DNA of 64,000 nucleotides from Bagarius yarrelli (GCA_005784505.1 VCAZ01000022.1:667799-731798); one strand, 5' to 3'. Counted from the stretch's first letter, positions 12,401 through 24,480 are shown. A program made the numbers and translations. Notes: generated from the letters alone by a model not told the origin.

Positions 12401-12719
12401 ATTCACTTTCCAAATCTTCCAGTTCAGGAAACCAGATTAAAGGAAAATTTATTTAATTTGTTGATTATGTGAACACGAATGTATATATAAGTTGTGTATT
12501 GTCCTGAAAAAACATTACGGCCCGTGTGTGTGTGTTTCTCAGGACCTCGCCGGGGCGTGTGGGGTGACCGAGGTGTACGAGTCAATGGCATTGGGTTCAG
12601 TGTGCGACGGCCGGAAGCTGTGTGTTTTGGGCACACAGGTTCAGAAAGGATCCTCCGACACTCACCCCAGCGTTCAGGGCGCTTACGAGCTCATCCTGGA
12701 TATGATGAACACTAACTAA
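9480..12719 (+). CDS. arl9: ADP-ribosylation factor-like 9, divergent small GTPase
   Basis: Coding exons 9480-9713, 11294-11465, 11829-12004 and 12543-12719 join in frame to 252 residues. The start MPGFRELG leads into a hydrophobic segment at about 6-26, a likely membrane anchor. There is no Gly2, so no myristoylation as in classical ARFs. After a charged linker come the P-loop GLNGAGKT (91-98), a switch II equivalent EIGGEE (IGG at 136-138, where ARFs have WDxGG), the VLDAAD strand, and the guanine-specificity motif NKQD (192-195) split across exons 3 and 4. The usual SAT/SAK G5 motif is replaced by LGTQVQ. Position between srp72 and thegl matches human 4q12. The biological role of ARL9 is poorly known. 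Exon 2 could start at 11294 or 11297 because the acceptor ends cagcag. Confidence 0.9.
10300..10640. repeat. AACGTT-rich degenerate palindromic repeat in arl9 intron 1
   Basis: About five imperfect units built on agaacgttc/aaacgttt recur (near 10358, 10381, 10405, 10436 and 10536), alternating with gttcttttgtgg-type spacers. The text resembles dispersed fish repeats. It has no coding potential. Confidence 0.6.
11505..11625 (+). mobile_element. Truncated tRNA-derived SINE in arl9 intron 2
   Basis: It starts ggtggtagctcagtgg directly after a (CA)n run, keeps gggcccttaacccc, and ends with gtggctctgaataaggatgtca. A further head-only fragment lies at about 12105-12172 in intron 3. Confidence 0.7.
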
Positions 12720-13077
12720 TTGGTTCAACGGCGATGCTGATTGTTTAAGGAACGTCTTAACGAATCAGGGTTTTCTTCGTCACCAAAGAGATTTTTTTAA
12801 GCAGATCCACCAAACACATGATTTTTAGGGTTATGGGTTTATTTTTGCAGCGGTTTTTAGGGAACACTTAAACAACACTCCTCTGAGGTGTTTTAACTGT
12901 AGTTTGATGCGGCGTGACTGGTAGGGGTTAGTTCGCTGAGTGGTGTGTCAATACTGTAAAGATTTATAAATAGACATTTGTATTTTTTTTTTTCTGTAAA
13001 ATTATTATTCTTACGAGATGCTGTAACATTTAAATAGATTTTTAAAGTGATATTGTTAAAATGTGATTAAACCGTCA

Positions 13078-13087
13078 AATAAATAAA
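13078..13087 (+). promoter_or_regulatory. arl9 polyadenylation signals (overlapping AATAAA pair)
   Basis: Two overlapping AATAAA hexamers lie about 360 bases after the arl9 stop, followed by gtttgtgtctgttttcc, a GT/T-rich downstream element. Confidence 0.7.
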
Positions 13088-13198
13088 ACGTTTGTGTCTG
13101 TTTTCCAAAGTCCAATTTTATGTTTTGAAAAGTTTTCTATTTTTAAATGCATCTATAACACAATACCACTGTTTTACATTAGTTAGATACCACATATC

Positions 13199-13200
<2 letters not shown>

Positions 13201-13264
<64 letters not shown>

Positions 13265-13297
13265 TTATTTTTTTTTTTTTTTTTTTTTTATTTTTTT
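13201..13297. repeat. (AT)n microsatellite followed by poly-T
   Basis: About 60 bases of AT dinucleotide and then about 30 T-rich bases separate the arl9 3' end from thegl. Confidence 0.95.
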
Positions 13298-13459
13298 CCA
13301 ATGACATCATTTTTTATGACTTTTCTTGATTGACATCACCTGACACACAAACGATACCACAATCTGCTATTTTGACTCTACGCAACTGGATCTGTGTCTG
13401 TTGGGGTCATGTGATCCCTGTAGCTCAGGTAACAGGTGCAGTGGTAACATTCGAGAAGC

Positions 13460-15018
13460 ATGGCGTCTACAAACGCAAGTAACGTCTCTGTTTGATAGCT
13501 AATTTATTCCTAATGTACAGAAATATTTCAAGTTAGATTTGGTTATACATTTGTTGTTTTTTTCCACCAGGGCATTTTTACTCCTCTCCATCACCCAGGT
13601 AAAGAAGGTATAATTCCTAAACAGGGTACATTGTTGTTTGTTGTCTCTTACACTGATTTTTTTGATAGGATTTTGCAGCTCGCTCGGCCAAGAGAATCTA
13701 AAACGGTTTGGCTCACGACACCAGTGTAAGAAACCTTGATATATTATTGATTTTCCATTTAGAAAATATTTTATTTTATTTATTTTTACAGACTCCATAT
13801 CTTTTTAATGCAAGTGTTCTAATGCTTGATGGTGTCCAGATTCTTCTAAAAGACATAATTTCAGTTATTTTATTACTTTATATAATATGTTTGCTTTTTT
13901 TATTCTAAACTGTGTGGAGAATATGTAGTTAACTCTATGATAAATTATAATCGATTTAATAAATGAAATCTATATAAGCGAATACTTTAAATCCTCCCTC
14001 GTGTATCTACAACACAGGAATGTGACTTGGGGAAACCAGGAGACAATATGGCCGCCATCCAGGACTTCATTAAAAGCTGAATCGATGTCAAGAATTTTGG
14101 CTTTAGCACAACCCAAAAAAGATTTTTCTGCTCACTGTCAAGACCTTTGTAGGTAAAAGGTCATTACCATCAATAGTGTTGCCTTCAATCCAATTAGGTT
14201 TAAAGGTGCAAAGTTTCTGTCTTATGACATGATATGTTTTATCAATCTAGGAAACTCAGTAACACAAGACATGCTGACTGATTTGCTTATGGCTGTTTAC
14301 TGGCTTTCTATAAGCCATAGTCCAAAAACTTAATGATTTATTGTTATAATAATGTTTAAGACAACAACTTTGGACAAATTAACAAGATCAATAAAGCTTT
14401 TAGAAGTGTCTGTTGCTTTTGTTTTCTGTACTGCTATCTGTTGTGTTATCTTTTGTAAGTCTGTGGCCTTTTTTTGCACATTGCCATGTTCTTAAATTGC
14501 TTTTAAAAGAATTACATGGACAAACAAATTGTTTTAAAATGTTTTGTGACGTAAAAACTTATTTTCCACTACAAAAAAAGAGATAAAACGCTTTAATTTC
14601 ATAATTGTGGCCCTGTTGGCATTCCACATTGCTCGGCTCATTTCCCGCGCAATCTTTAATTGCCTTTCAGAAAAAAGCACGTGGGTGTTGAGGAAGTAGC
14701 CATGAAGGGGGCGTGTCTTTCCTCAGGTAAAACACAGTATGAACATGTCTCCCGGTTATCGACCCCAAACATCCGCCACAGAAGACAGACAGTGGGGTAA
14801 GAGGTTACAGAAAAATGTTAGGAAATGTGGCGCCTTATGTTTGGGTGCCTTGTGAATCAAATGAATCGGTTCTTTCATGGTTTGGTTCATTTGTTAGAGT
14901 CGTAATGATTCTTATAAGAAAATCGATTCATTTGATTCATCAGTGTGTTGTAATAGCTTTATTAATTTATCAAATATCAAATAATATAAGTTTTGATTTT
15001 ATTATTTTTTGACTGCAG

Positions 15019-15069
<51 letters not shown>

Positions 15070-16239
15070 TAGTCCCCCTCACACACAGCAGTGTGAGCAC
15101 AGCTGTCCTGTGTGGCACATCAGCTCTGTGGTCCAGAACGCTGTTGCCTCTTCTCGCATCCTTCAGCTTTCTCAGCCCAGACGCAGACACCCGGAGTACA
15201 AGAGCAACCGCCAGGTCTCTCACACACACAGAGATAAACTAAAAACCAACCACAGCAAATAGATTACGAATGCAATGCACTTCACAAAATGCTTACTGTG
15301 TGTTTGTGTGTGTTTGTTATTATGTTGCAGACAGTAGAAACATGCATCTTGTTTGCAGCTAAATCATTTCAGGCGAATCCGAGACTCGAGCAGCTGTGTG
15401 TGCCCAAACTGCGAGAGAGTAAACTGGTCTACCAGCATGGCTGTCCTGAGAGCCCTATCAGGCCTGTAAGAGTGTGTGCGTGCCTGTGTGCATGTGAGTG
15501 TTAGTTAAAGACATATTCCACCTTTTTTTTTATTTTTGCCATTTGGCAGACACGCTTATCCTTGAAATAATGAGTGACTTCATTATTTGTATCCATCTGA
15601 GCAGTTGAGGGTTAAGGGCCTTGCTTAGGGGCCCAGCAGAGGCAGCTTGGTGTTGCTGGAAATTAAACCTACAAACACTTCAACCACTGAGCTCACAGTC
15701 CTTATCCAGAGCGACTTACATTTATCTCAATTTTACAACTAAGCAATTGGGGGTTAGGGGCCTTGCTTAGGGCCCAACGATCTTCCAATTAGCAGTCCCA
15801 ACACCTTAAGCACTGAGCTACCACTTCCGAGAGACGAATTCCTATACCTCTAATTATGTTAATCCCAAACTCACTTAAGTCTCAGTTTATATTTTCGAGA
15901 TTTGTTTTAAAAAGTGTACTTTATTAAATCTTTCTTTTAGCTTGAGTGATTGAGAGAGAAAAGAGAGAAAGAGAGGGAGAGAAAAAGACAGACAGACTAA
16001 TTATAAGTTATCAGAGTTAGGAGTATTTCCCCATATTACATAATTAGTGGTAAGTTGAATTGGCTTGTTTTGGCTTTCCATACTGTTTAACTAAATCCAG
16101 GATTTTTTTAGTTTTTAGTTTGTATCCAGTCAATAAAATCTTTTATTTTCATAACCAGGTGTCTAAAGCAGCAAGAAAAGCCACAGCAAGCGCTCGTGTG
16201 AGAGAACTCTACATCCCCAAGAGCTGTAGCACTCCCTAA
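13460..16239 (+). CDS. thegl: THEG-like protein (sperm microtubule-associated protein 2-like)
   Basis: Coding exons 13460-13478, 13571-13598, 13669-13725, 14018-14152, 14671-14796, 15073-15214, 15331-15465 and 16159-16239 join in frame to 240 residues. The evidence is a set of THEG repeats, each a short RI-x-LA-x-PK-like core: RILQLARPRESKTVW, RILALAQPKKDF, HVSRLSTPNIRHR, RILQLSQPRRRHPEY, RLEQLCVPKLRES, and a final RVRELYIPK. In mammals THEG-family proteins are testis-enriched and linked to the sperm flagellum. The neighbours arl9 and hopx are those of human THEGL/SPMAP2L. Exon 2 is a 28-base microexon. For exon 5, the donor at 14797 keeps the repeat frame; an earlier GT at 14727 breaks it. 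The acceptor of exon 6 sits at the end of a (GT)n run. The first exon is the least certain. Confidence 0.83.
15021..15066. repeat. (GT)n run at the thegl exon 6 acceptor
   Basis: About 23 GT units end a few bases before the acceptor (tttgtag, 15072) and replace a normal polypyrimidine tract. Confidence 0.95.
15537..15830 (-). mobile_element. Two adjacent SINE copies, minus orientation, thegl intron 7
   Basis: The reverse complement of the SINE tail (catttggcagacacgcttatcc) and body (aagggccttgcttaggggcccagcag) occurs at 15537-15705. A second copy follows at about 15700-15830 (tccttatccagagcgacttaca...ctgagctaccacttcc). Confidence 0.8.
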
Positions 16240-18470
16240 AAAAGAGGTAAATTGACACAGACGTCAAAATCACCAAAAAAACCTCAAGGATAAGCGATAA
16301 AACAGAAATAACCTCGGTTTCCATGTTGTTTTGCAATCCTCAGACTTTACATTGGAACCTTTCGATTTAATCTGGAAAGCTCGTGTTGTTTTAAGCAAAA
16401 TGCCAGAATGGTGAACTCCGGCCAGCACACATAAAAGACAGAAGAACTTTTTTTTTCCCTCGGTTGCTTTTGTGTGTTTTTCACATCAATCAGCTTTGGT
16501 TTCGGTTATATCATGAGTCAATGTGTGTGTGTAAGAACTCTACAGCTTAAACACAGACCCTCTGTAATAGATTTACGGAGTAGACGGCTTCTGTGTGTGG
16601 GAATGATGGAAGGACTTGTTGTGATAGCGGTGGTGGTGGTGTGATCCTTATGACACTTTTATCCATTAACTACCTTTTAATGTCAAGCATTAACACGAGG
16701 CTCCTTTTAAAAATCCTTTTTAGAATGCAAATACGTTTAAAAATGCCATGCTAGAAAATTAATCAACATTCTCTGCCCAGTCAGGAATCGTCAATCGTCT
16801 TTATCCATCAAAGACTCGATTACAAGTCAATTAAGATTTATTTTAGACTGTGTTATGAATTTACAAGGAAAGATTTTTATCCTTTATTGTCGTTTTATTT
16901 TATCCTTTATCATATATTTATATAATTTTTAAAATAATCTGTAGCCTGTTTGCCCTAAATTTTTAAAAATGAATTGCGTTTAGATTAAATTACAATTAGA
17001 AAGCAAGCCTAAAATAATTTTTTTTTTTCCATTTTAGAAGAATTTGTGTATAAACGTTACCAAAACCAATGGGACGATGCAGTTCCTCTCTCTAACACTA
17101 GATGTCAGCAAACGCAAAACTACATTCAAACATCTTTTAAACGATCGCTTTTTCCTTTTTTTTTTTTTTTTCTTTTTTAAAAATTTTTTTCATCTGTTAC
17201 AAACTTTTTTTAAACGTTGGCAAAAATTGACAAAATGGCTTTTATATACAACTGTTTTTCCTACTGAATTAATTCATTGGCGTATTAATGTATGATATAA
17301 TTATATTTACAATCCATTACAATCAGTAGGTTAATTGAGGACACAAAATAGTATTTCTGTATCCAACAGTAGTTGACGTGACATGGAGAATTACTAAAGT
17401 CCATGAAAAGACCAACTAATTTCAACTGGAAAGGAGTCATTTGGGAGTCAAAAACTCCTAGTGGTGATATGAGCACAATTATGCCATGCCTACTGAAGAA
17501 CAGGTCATTGATTGTTGTAGTAGCTTGTTGGATTACTGATTAGAACAGTCTAAATTAAAGCCCACGATCTCCAAACTGGCAATTTAAGCAAGGCCCTTAA
17601 TTAGTTGGAGCAGTCAAAAGCCCACGTAATAAATGTAAAGCGTCCTGAAAGACCATCCGCTAATGCTGTATATCATCCAACTGTCCTGTATGATATTTTC
17701 ACATATTCCGAGTAGAATTTCATCTTATACAAATCGCTGTTTAGAAGTTTTACGCTACATCCTACAGTTATTTACAAACCTGAAAACCCCATGTATTCGT
17801 TGTTCATTATTGTATTATGCCAATTTACAGATAAATAAAAGAATTGATTAGTCCACATTATAGCATCGTTTTAACTATCCCAACTGCTGAGTACAGACCT
17901 TCACACACCGCGTAAAAAAAAAACTGGTGCCAGTTAAACTGCCAATCAGCTTTCAGATCACTGAGACGAGATTCGGCTCCTCCTGGAATTGAGAACGAGA
18001 GGAAGGAAAAGATCTGCGTCCAGCTGGCTGATCTCTCCGTCTCTCATTCATCCGTCTCTGGTTGATAGCTTCCACATGTCTTTGTCCGGTTGTTGTGGCA
18101 ACTCTCAGTCTCAGAGTTCGGGCTGTTCTCATTTACTTCACACACTCCTTTATTATCTACTAGGGGCTCTTATTCATTACTTGATATGTGAGGAAAAGAC
18201 TATGTGTTTGTTTATGCTGTGCTGCTTGTATGGGTGAGTGTGTGTGTGCCAAATTTTACATAGTACACTATTTGTATTTGTCCTGTTTGGGTGTGTGTTC
18301 ATTCTGACACCTATTAACTTGCACAATTAATTTTTTTTAGCCGTGTCTGTCAGCGCCTCTTTGCATTTTGTTTATTCATAACAGAAACTCATTCATTACA
18401 GCAGAAACGTGTTAAACCTTAAAGCCTATTTAAATAAAAATAATGCTGATTTTTGCATATTGACTGAAAT
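16240..18470. other. thegl 3' side and thegl-hopx intergenic DNA
   Basis: No gene-like open frame is seen. It contains a poly-T stretch at about 17155-17172 and a degraded SINE-like piece at about 17515-17665 (gcaaggcccttaatt). The 3' UTR of thegl must lie in the first part, but I see no clear poly(A) signal close to the stop. Confidence 0.5.
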
Positions 18471-18477
18471 CCAGCAT

Positions 18478-18483
18478 TTTATT
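18478..18483 (-). promoter_or_regulatory. Candidate hopx polyadenylation signal
   Basis: TTTATT on the plus strand is AATAAA on the hopx strand, about 600 bases past the hopx stop. A second hexamer lies at 18371-18376. The choice between them is a guess. Confidence 0.35.
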
Positions 18484-19087
18484 TGCATCAAAGATCGAAT
18501 CAAATCTTCAAGAGACTAATTATCTTTAATATTACGTGTTTACTATCAGCAATAACGTTAATAATAATTATAAAAGTAATAATTGAGGCGGTAAAGAATC
18601 TGTGATGATGCAAAGTGACATCATTCATTGTTCTTCAATATATATATAACTCCATGACCAGTGAGCTGTGATTCTGAATTTTAATAGCCAATCAGAGTTC
18701 AGCCTGCCCTCACGAGCTGTTTGAGCCAAAATAACGAACAAAAAACTTGCAATGGAAATCAAATTATTTTGCGAATTTGAAAATTTTAACAAATTAGGCT
18801 TATCTGAAAAATTATGCATTCTAGAAAACGGTGCATTCCCCTTTAACCAAATATACAGTTTATTCCGTTAATGTAAACATGACATTAGTGTGTACTATAT
18901 ACATTTACCTCACATACAGCCAACGAACATAGCCTAAATGCTAACATAAAGAATATGAGAACCGGAACATGTGAAAACCAGGGTCTTGCCCTGTACTGCA
19001 TGGAACAGAATACGATGGATGGATGGAAAATCCCAAAAATGGATGATGGATTGAGATGTCTAGAGACATGAGGTCATGAGGTTGTCT

Positions 19088-22000
19088 TCAGTCTTTGACT
19101 GATCCCGGTTGAGCAGGTAGTCCCTCAGCTTGTCTCCACTGTGCGTTACGCATCTTGAACCATTTCTACAGGAGAGAGAAAGGACGCGTTCGTGAATATT
19201 AAATTAATTCGAACAATTGAATACAGTTTGAATCATTTGCTTTTGTTAAAAATTGGTCTCTGGATTAGTGGCTTTTGATGCGATCGCACACAATTTGCAA
19301 ATCAGTTCATTACACATCATCACCAGCTTCATGTGAAAATCTATTGAAAGAAGATTGCATGGAAAAAATCTTTATTTAGCAAAGCTTTTAAACTGTTAGT
19401 TACTGACAGAAAAATCAATTTAGGTGGGCTGATAATTAATAAAAAAAAAAATTATTTTGGTTGTCCGATGGAGCGTAGGACGTAGATGTTTTTCACCAGA
19501 TCACCAGGCCAGCAATAGGTATCAAGTGTTTTACGTGAGTGTTTTGGTGTCTCTCTATTTAAAAAAATACCTTTATTTAAGTAGAAAATCTATCTTAATA
19601 GACCCGCATGAAACAACACACACCCAAAGGTCTAACACACTCTTTTAAATGTGTGAAGGGAGTTACCGCAAACTGATTGCTGTACCTTCAATGTCTATTT
19701 ATTAATTTCTATCATTACAGTGGCACCTGTTAAAGGATGATTACTTGCATTGCTGTTAAAGTATTACTGTTAAACAGGTAGTTCTAAAAGTTGATACCGG
19801 AGAAATCACGGCGAAAAAATGGAGTTCTAGAATGAGGCTATGAATTGTGAGTGAGCAGAGCATCAAGTCTTGTATGGTTTTTTTAGTATCCCAAGAATGA
19901 AACCCTGCTTTTTTTTGGTCAAGTCTACCTCAGAATTTTTTTTTTCAAACAATAGCGGTCTATACCAACTCTCAGTAAAAATCATAAATAAAACCTAAGG
20001 AAAAGAGAGATTTGTAAGCTGTTTTAATGAGCAAGGCCGAAGTCCACCATTCTTGGAACTCTTACGAGGAAATTCTAAGAGCGGGAAATAAAAATCTGGC
20101 GTGGATCTGGAACAGCGTTATTATAACGCTCAGAGCGCGGAGCGGAACCACTGCGCAGTCTCACCACTTGACGTGGCGCTACGAATAAATTAAAAGCCAT
20201 CGTCTTTTCAACTGTCTCATGAATAATTAGAGAGACCTTAAAACTAGCCATTTTTTTTCCTACAATAAAAGCTAACAGATGCTTACACTCTTAAATGTGA
20301 ACCTGTGAACCTACCACAGGGTTACGGGCACCCAAAATACCTACTTACGCCATGTGTTAGGTGTCTGTAGAGATGACATCATTATGTTAGATGTTAATTT
20401 TTAGGTGCCACAGATTTCTCTTTAACTTCAACGCCACTTTTGGAAAAAAGAAGGAATAAACCACCTTAAAAATAAAAAAAAGGAGTTAACTACCTTGACA
20501 GCAGTAGGACAAGTGCTTGCATGGTGTTTTGTTTGTTCTTGTAGGATCATGAATGATCGAAGATCATGGACTAAAAGAATCGGTGAAGTCAGAAGTTTTG
20601 GACGAATTGTCACTCAATCACCATAAGAACAAGGCTGGTTTTTTTTTGGATGCGTGTCTAGAGTGTACAGTCATAGATTTCAGTGGTAAGAACATCTTCT
20701 AAAAGTATTATTTCAGTAGTGAACGCCCAGGTCTTATGTTGTCATGGTTTGGCTCCATTTTGACAGGTTATGAAAGCTAGCTCTCTTGGACCAACATCTG
20801 TTCATATTTCAATAGATTGCTATAAAATATTTACCGGCACTGTCATGATGTCATCGTGACTCAGAGCCAATTAGGCAGTCAAGCTCCACCCACCCTAATC
20901 CAAGTTCACACAAACACAGACACACACACTGTGCTGCCTTTTCTATTTCTAAACCAGTTCGGCACAGACACACAGGTCACATCACATTTCGATTTAACCC
21001 CGAGATTTAAATCCAGTGTTTAGTGACGGGTTTCCCAGTGCCGCATTTGCATTGGAAATCATCGCCGCAGGATACACACTCCTGTAACCTGGGGATTTCA
21101 GTGTTGTTTTTTAACACACTGCCACTAAATTCTCAATTTTGATTGGACGGAAGCTGCCAATGTAGTTCAGAAATACGGGCTGCAACACACATCTGTCTGC
21201 CTGTCTATCTATCTAAGTCTGTCTGTATACTGTATATTTTTCTAGGTGTATCTATTTGTCTGTCTGTCTATCTTTCAAGTCTGTTTGTATCTTTTTGTCT
21301 CTAGCTATCTGTCTGTCTATCTATTTGTGCTTGTCTTGGTCGGTCTGTCTGTCTATCTGTTTGTTTACCTATGTTTGTCTCGGCATATCTATTTGGCTGT
21401 CGGTCTGTCTGTGTACTATATCTATCTGTCTATCTATCTATCTAAGTCTGTCTGTCTGTTTTTCTATCACAATACTTTATAGTGTCTACTGAAATAGACA
21501 TGAACATCACTGTCCTGTTTTAGCTTGTGTCTTTCTGCTCGGAGATCAACTGTGCTGACAGTGTGAAGTTACAGAAAAGCAAATCCACTGGGAGATAGAC
21601 AGATAAATAGAGAGTAGCAGTAACGTCACTGCACAAACATCAGCTTGTTAATACTGAAGATATGCTAAATTTGTGTACTTACTGGAAGGGTGGGACATTA
21701 ATGAGCGATTTAGGGACATTCTTTCACCTTATCTAATTAAAACAAAAGTTGCTGATCAGACGGGTTTCACATCCACATTCCCCTTCTTAATTTTCAGGTT
21801 TCGAGCTGGGAGGCATTTTAAAAACAGATTAGCATTATTAGCATTATTTGTGTAATTATAAGTAATTTGTTCACTAACAATTTTTATTTGTTATCTGGTG
21901 TAGGGCATTTATTTTTTTAATGCAGCCTCAGTTTCCTGTTCTTGACATCCTCTGGGATGCTTTTCTGCTCCGTGTTCTGCTCACTTTCACAAAAGACGTA

Positions 22001-24160
22001 AAAAGTGCAAAAAATGATCAATTTACGAAATGTTCAAGCCAACAACGTGTACGTCTTTCTGTGGTTTCCTTAAGTTTCCAAATCCTGTTCTAGAATAATG
22101 TCTTGTTTAAAGTTCCGTCGCATCCAATCCCTTCATCCTCCCTCTCCACCCCACCCCGGAATGTGACACCGATATTATTACAAATAAAGTAGGTAAATAT
22201 TAGTGGCAAACTTTTTTTTCCACTAACCAAATAACAGAAAACAAGTTACAAAAGCATCAGATCACAGCCATGCAGACGGTAACAGTCACCTCATGTTTAT
22301 TCAGATTGCTTCAAATCAAACGTCTTAACTGAATTCAATATAAATTTAATATTTTCATTCTTAGTATTTTAGAATTATAATCTGATTTTTTTGGTACAAA
22401 TCGGGTCTCCGGTCAATGTCGGCGTAGCTGATGTTCAGTCTTATTATTGAAAAATGCAATGAAAAAATAAAGTGATAATCTGTTATTAATCAAAAAAATT
22501 GCATAAGTTGTCGATTAATTGATCTAACAATCGCCGATTAACTGACTAACAAAACAATTATTCGTACACAACTACGCTGTAAGTTTTGGCACAAAGCCAA
22601 CTCATGCTAACTTGCAAATATAAATCTATTTTCTCTCTTTTTTCATGTGAGGTGGTTAAAATCTTTTAGATCTTTTAATTGATTGTTTAATTTTTTTAAT
22701 CTACAGAACATTAGTTATTAGTCTGAATCATGAATTGTGGGTTTGATTCTGTGTGAATGATGTAAATGACGAACAGGACCGGCTGCACTGCTGCATTTTT
22801 TAGTGAGCGATCGTGTAAAGAGCTGATTTGAGGAGCCATCTTGCTGTTTTGGTCGTGTATCAACTGTAAGATTTTATTTTCAACTAATAGTTTTTATGAC
22901 ACCAGATCAGTCTGAGTTTTCCAAATGGTTATAAAACTGTGACTGTTTTAAAGCTGATCCTAAACCTGAACACAGGACTTGTATTGGTTTACAGCTTCGC
23001 TATCATCTTTTACAGGCTTTTTTTTTAGTGCTGAACATGAGATTAAGTCAAACCAAAAGTCTAAACAGAGAAACCTAAAGTAACGGATCGGTTTATGATG
23101 AGAGGCTCTAACGGGCCAACAAGACCTACCAAAACAAAAGGTGATAGGAAATGATAAAAAAAAAAAAACTTCATGTAAAACAAATTGGATAATAAATAAA
23201 TAAATAAAAAGATACTGTGAATTATTTAAATAGTGTTACTAATAATAAAAAAGAGGAGGCAGAAAAGTAAGAAAAAAAGAACAAAAGGAAGACGAAGAAC
23301 ATGATGAAGAACAAGAGGAGGAACACGATAAAGAACAAGAGAAAAAGAAAGAACCCGATAAAGAACAAGAGGAAGAACAAGAGGCTAACACAATGAAGAA
23401 CCTAAGAAAAAGGAAGAACCCGATAAAGAGGAAGAGGAAGAACACAATGAAGAACAAGAGGAAAAGGAAGAAGAACAAGAAAAGAACAAGAGGAAGAGGA
23501 AAAAAAAAAACACAGATGAAGAAAACAAGAGAAAGAAAAGAGAAAAGAAAAACAAAGAGAAAGAAACAATGAAGAACAAGAGGAAGAGGAAAAACACAAT
23601 GAAAAACAAGAGAAGGAACAAAATGAAAAACAAGAGGAACGAAATGAAGAGTAGGAACAAGAGGAAGAAGAAAAGGAAAAAGAAAAAGAAGAGAAAAAAA
23701 CCAAGATGACTAAGAAAGAAACACTAGAGGAAGCTATCCCTCTTTTAATATTCAGACTTTTTTTAATGGGATTTAATTTGTATCTGTTATTAATTTTGAA
23801 AATGGATGTGCTGTAAAAAAAACCTTCAGAAATAAAACAAAAAATGTGTTGAAATATAATAATTTAATAATTATTAAATACCTGCATTAAAATAGTTTCC
23901 TATTTGTTTTTTTTTGTTTTTTTTTAAGTTAAATTGTATTGAGATTAATTTTGCTGATTTATGTGTAGTGTGTATTTTGTAGGTCTCGTGTCTCTCACCC
24001 GCGTCTCCTCCTCACTCAGTCCACATTCAGCAGCGATCAGCGCGAGCGTCGCCTCGTCCGGGTTCCGTCCCCCGCGCGAGAAATTCTCCTCCAGTACCCG
24101 CAACTGATCCTCCGCCAGGCGCGTGCCCAGCGCCTCCGTCCCGCTCCTGTTAGCGGCCAT
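19088..24160 (-). CDS. hopx: HOPX, homeodomain-only protein
   Basis: Coding exons are complement(23999-24160) and complement(19088-19165), joined in phase 0 to 79 residues; human HOPX has 73. The protein is essentially one homeodomain: LAEDQLRVLEENFSR (helix 1), DEATLALIAAECGLSEEE (helix 2) and the recognition helix KWFKMRNAQWRQAEGLP in exon 2. The Asn and basic residues that let normal homeodomains touch DNA are absent, as expected for HOPX. In vertebrates it acts as a co-regulator that binds SRF and recruits histone deacetylase in heart and other tissues. The split inside the homeodomain just before WFK is the known intron place. Intron 1 is 4.8 kb and holds a long purine minisatellite. The human order ARL9-THEGL-HOPX supports the call. 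Confidence 0.95.
20090..20190. other. GC-rich patch inside hopx intron 1
   Basis: A local CpG-bearing patch (gctcagagcgcggagcgg, actgcgcagtctcacc, acgtggcgctacg) stands out from AT-rich surroundings. It could be an internal hopx promoter or untranslated first exon; nothing proves this. Confidence 0.25.
21195..21475. repeat. TCTG/TCTA tetranucleotide repeat
   Basis: About 280 bases of mixed tctg and tcta units (ctgtctgcctgtctatc...) occur in hopx intron 1. The long open frames here are by-products of the repeat. Confidence 0.9.
23245..23705. repeat. Purine-rich minisatellite in hopx intron 1
   Basis: About 460 bases, almost all A and G on the plus strand, are built from degenerate units of the kind gaagaacaagagg and gaacccgataaag. 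The hopx transcript reads the pyrimidine strand. Six-frame open frames here (Ser/Phe/Leu-rich on minus, Lys/Glu-rich on plus) arise from composition and are not genes. Confidence 0.9.
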
Positions 24161-24480
24161 GGCGCGCTTCTCAAAAAAAAAAAAAAAAAAAACAGAGAGA
24201 AACCCAGCAAAAAAAAAGTCGCAAGTTTCAGCGCGAGACAGTTCTGCGCGATAAACTGATGTTTCAAAAATAAAAGCTAGAAAATTAGTGAAGGAGGAGA
24301 AGTTTGCACGGTTCCCGCCCCCTCGGACGACCAATTCACTTTCCACATCACGAGCCTACAAGTTAAAGGCGCAGACTTACCAGGAGAGACAAATAAAAAA
24401 AACACTTACACACGCGCGCGCGTTCAGGGGCAACTCTGCGGCAGTGCGACTATGCAAACGCGCGTGACCTGCAATCACAC
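24161..24480 (-). promoter_or_regulatory. hopx 5' region with CpG-rich promoter
   Basis: Upstream of the hopx ATG lie a poly-A run (24173-24192), GC-rich text (gttcccgccccctcgg), a CCAAT at 24331-24335, and a cgcgcgcg stretch near 24413-24422. An (AT)n microsatellite at 24503-24556 closes the CpG patch. Confidence 0.5.

Noticed and set aside
13708..13908. Alternative continuation of thegl after exon 3
   Set aside because: The hydrophobic frame lacks THEG motifs; joining 13725 to 14018 restores a clean repeat (VNVTWGNQ).
21246..21492. Open frames of 78 residues rich in Leu/Cys/Tyr/Ser
   Set aside because: They translate a tctg/tcta tetranucleotide repeat.
23239..23704. Long Phe/Ser/Leu-rich minus-strand open frames
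   Set aside because: They are by-products of the purine minisatellite; overlapping frames in all phases are open and no splice or start context supports them.
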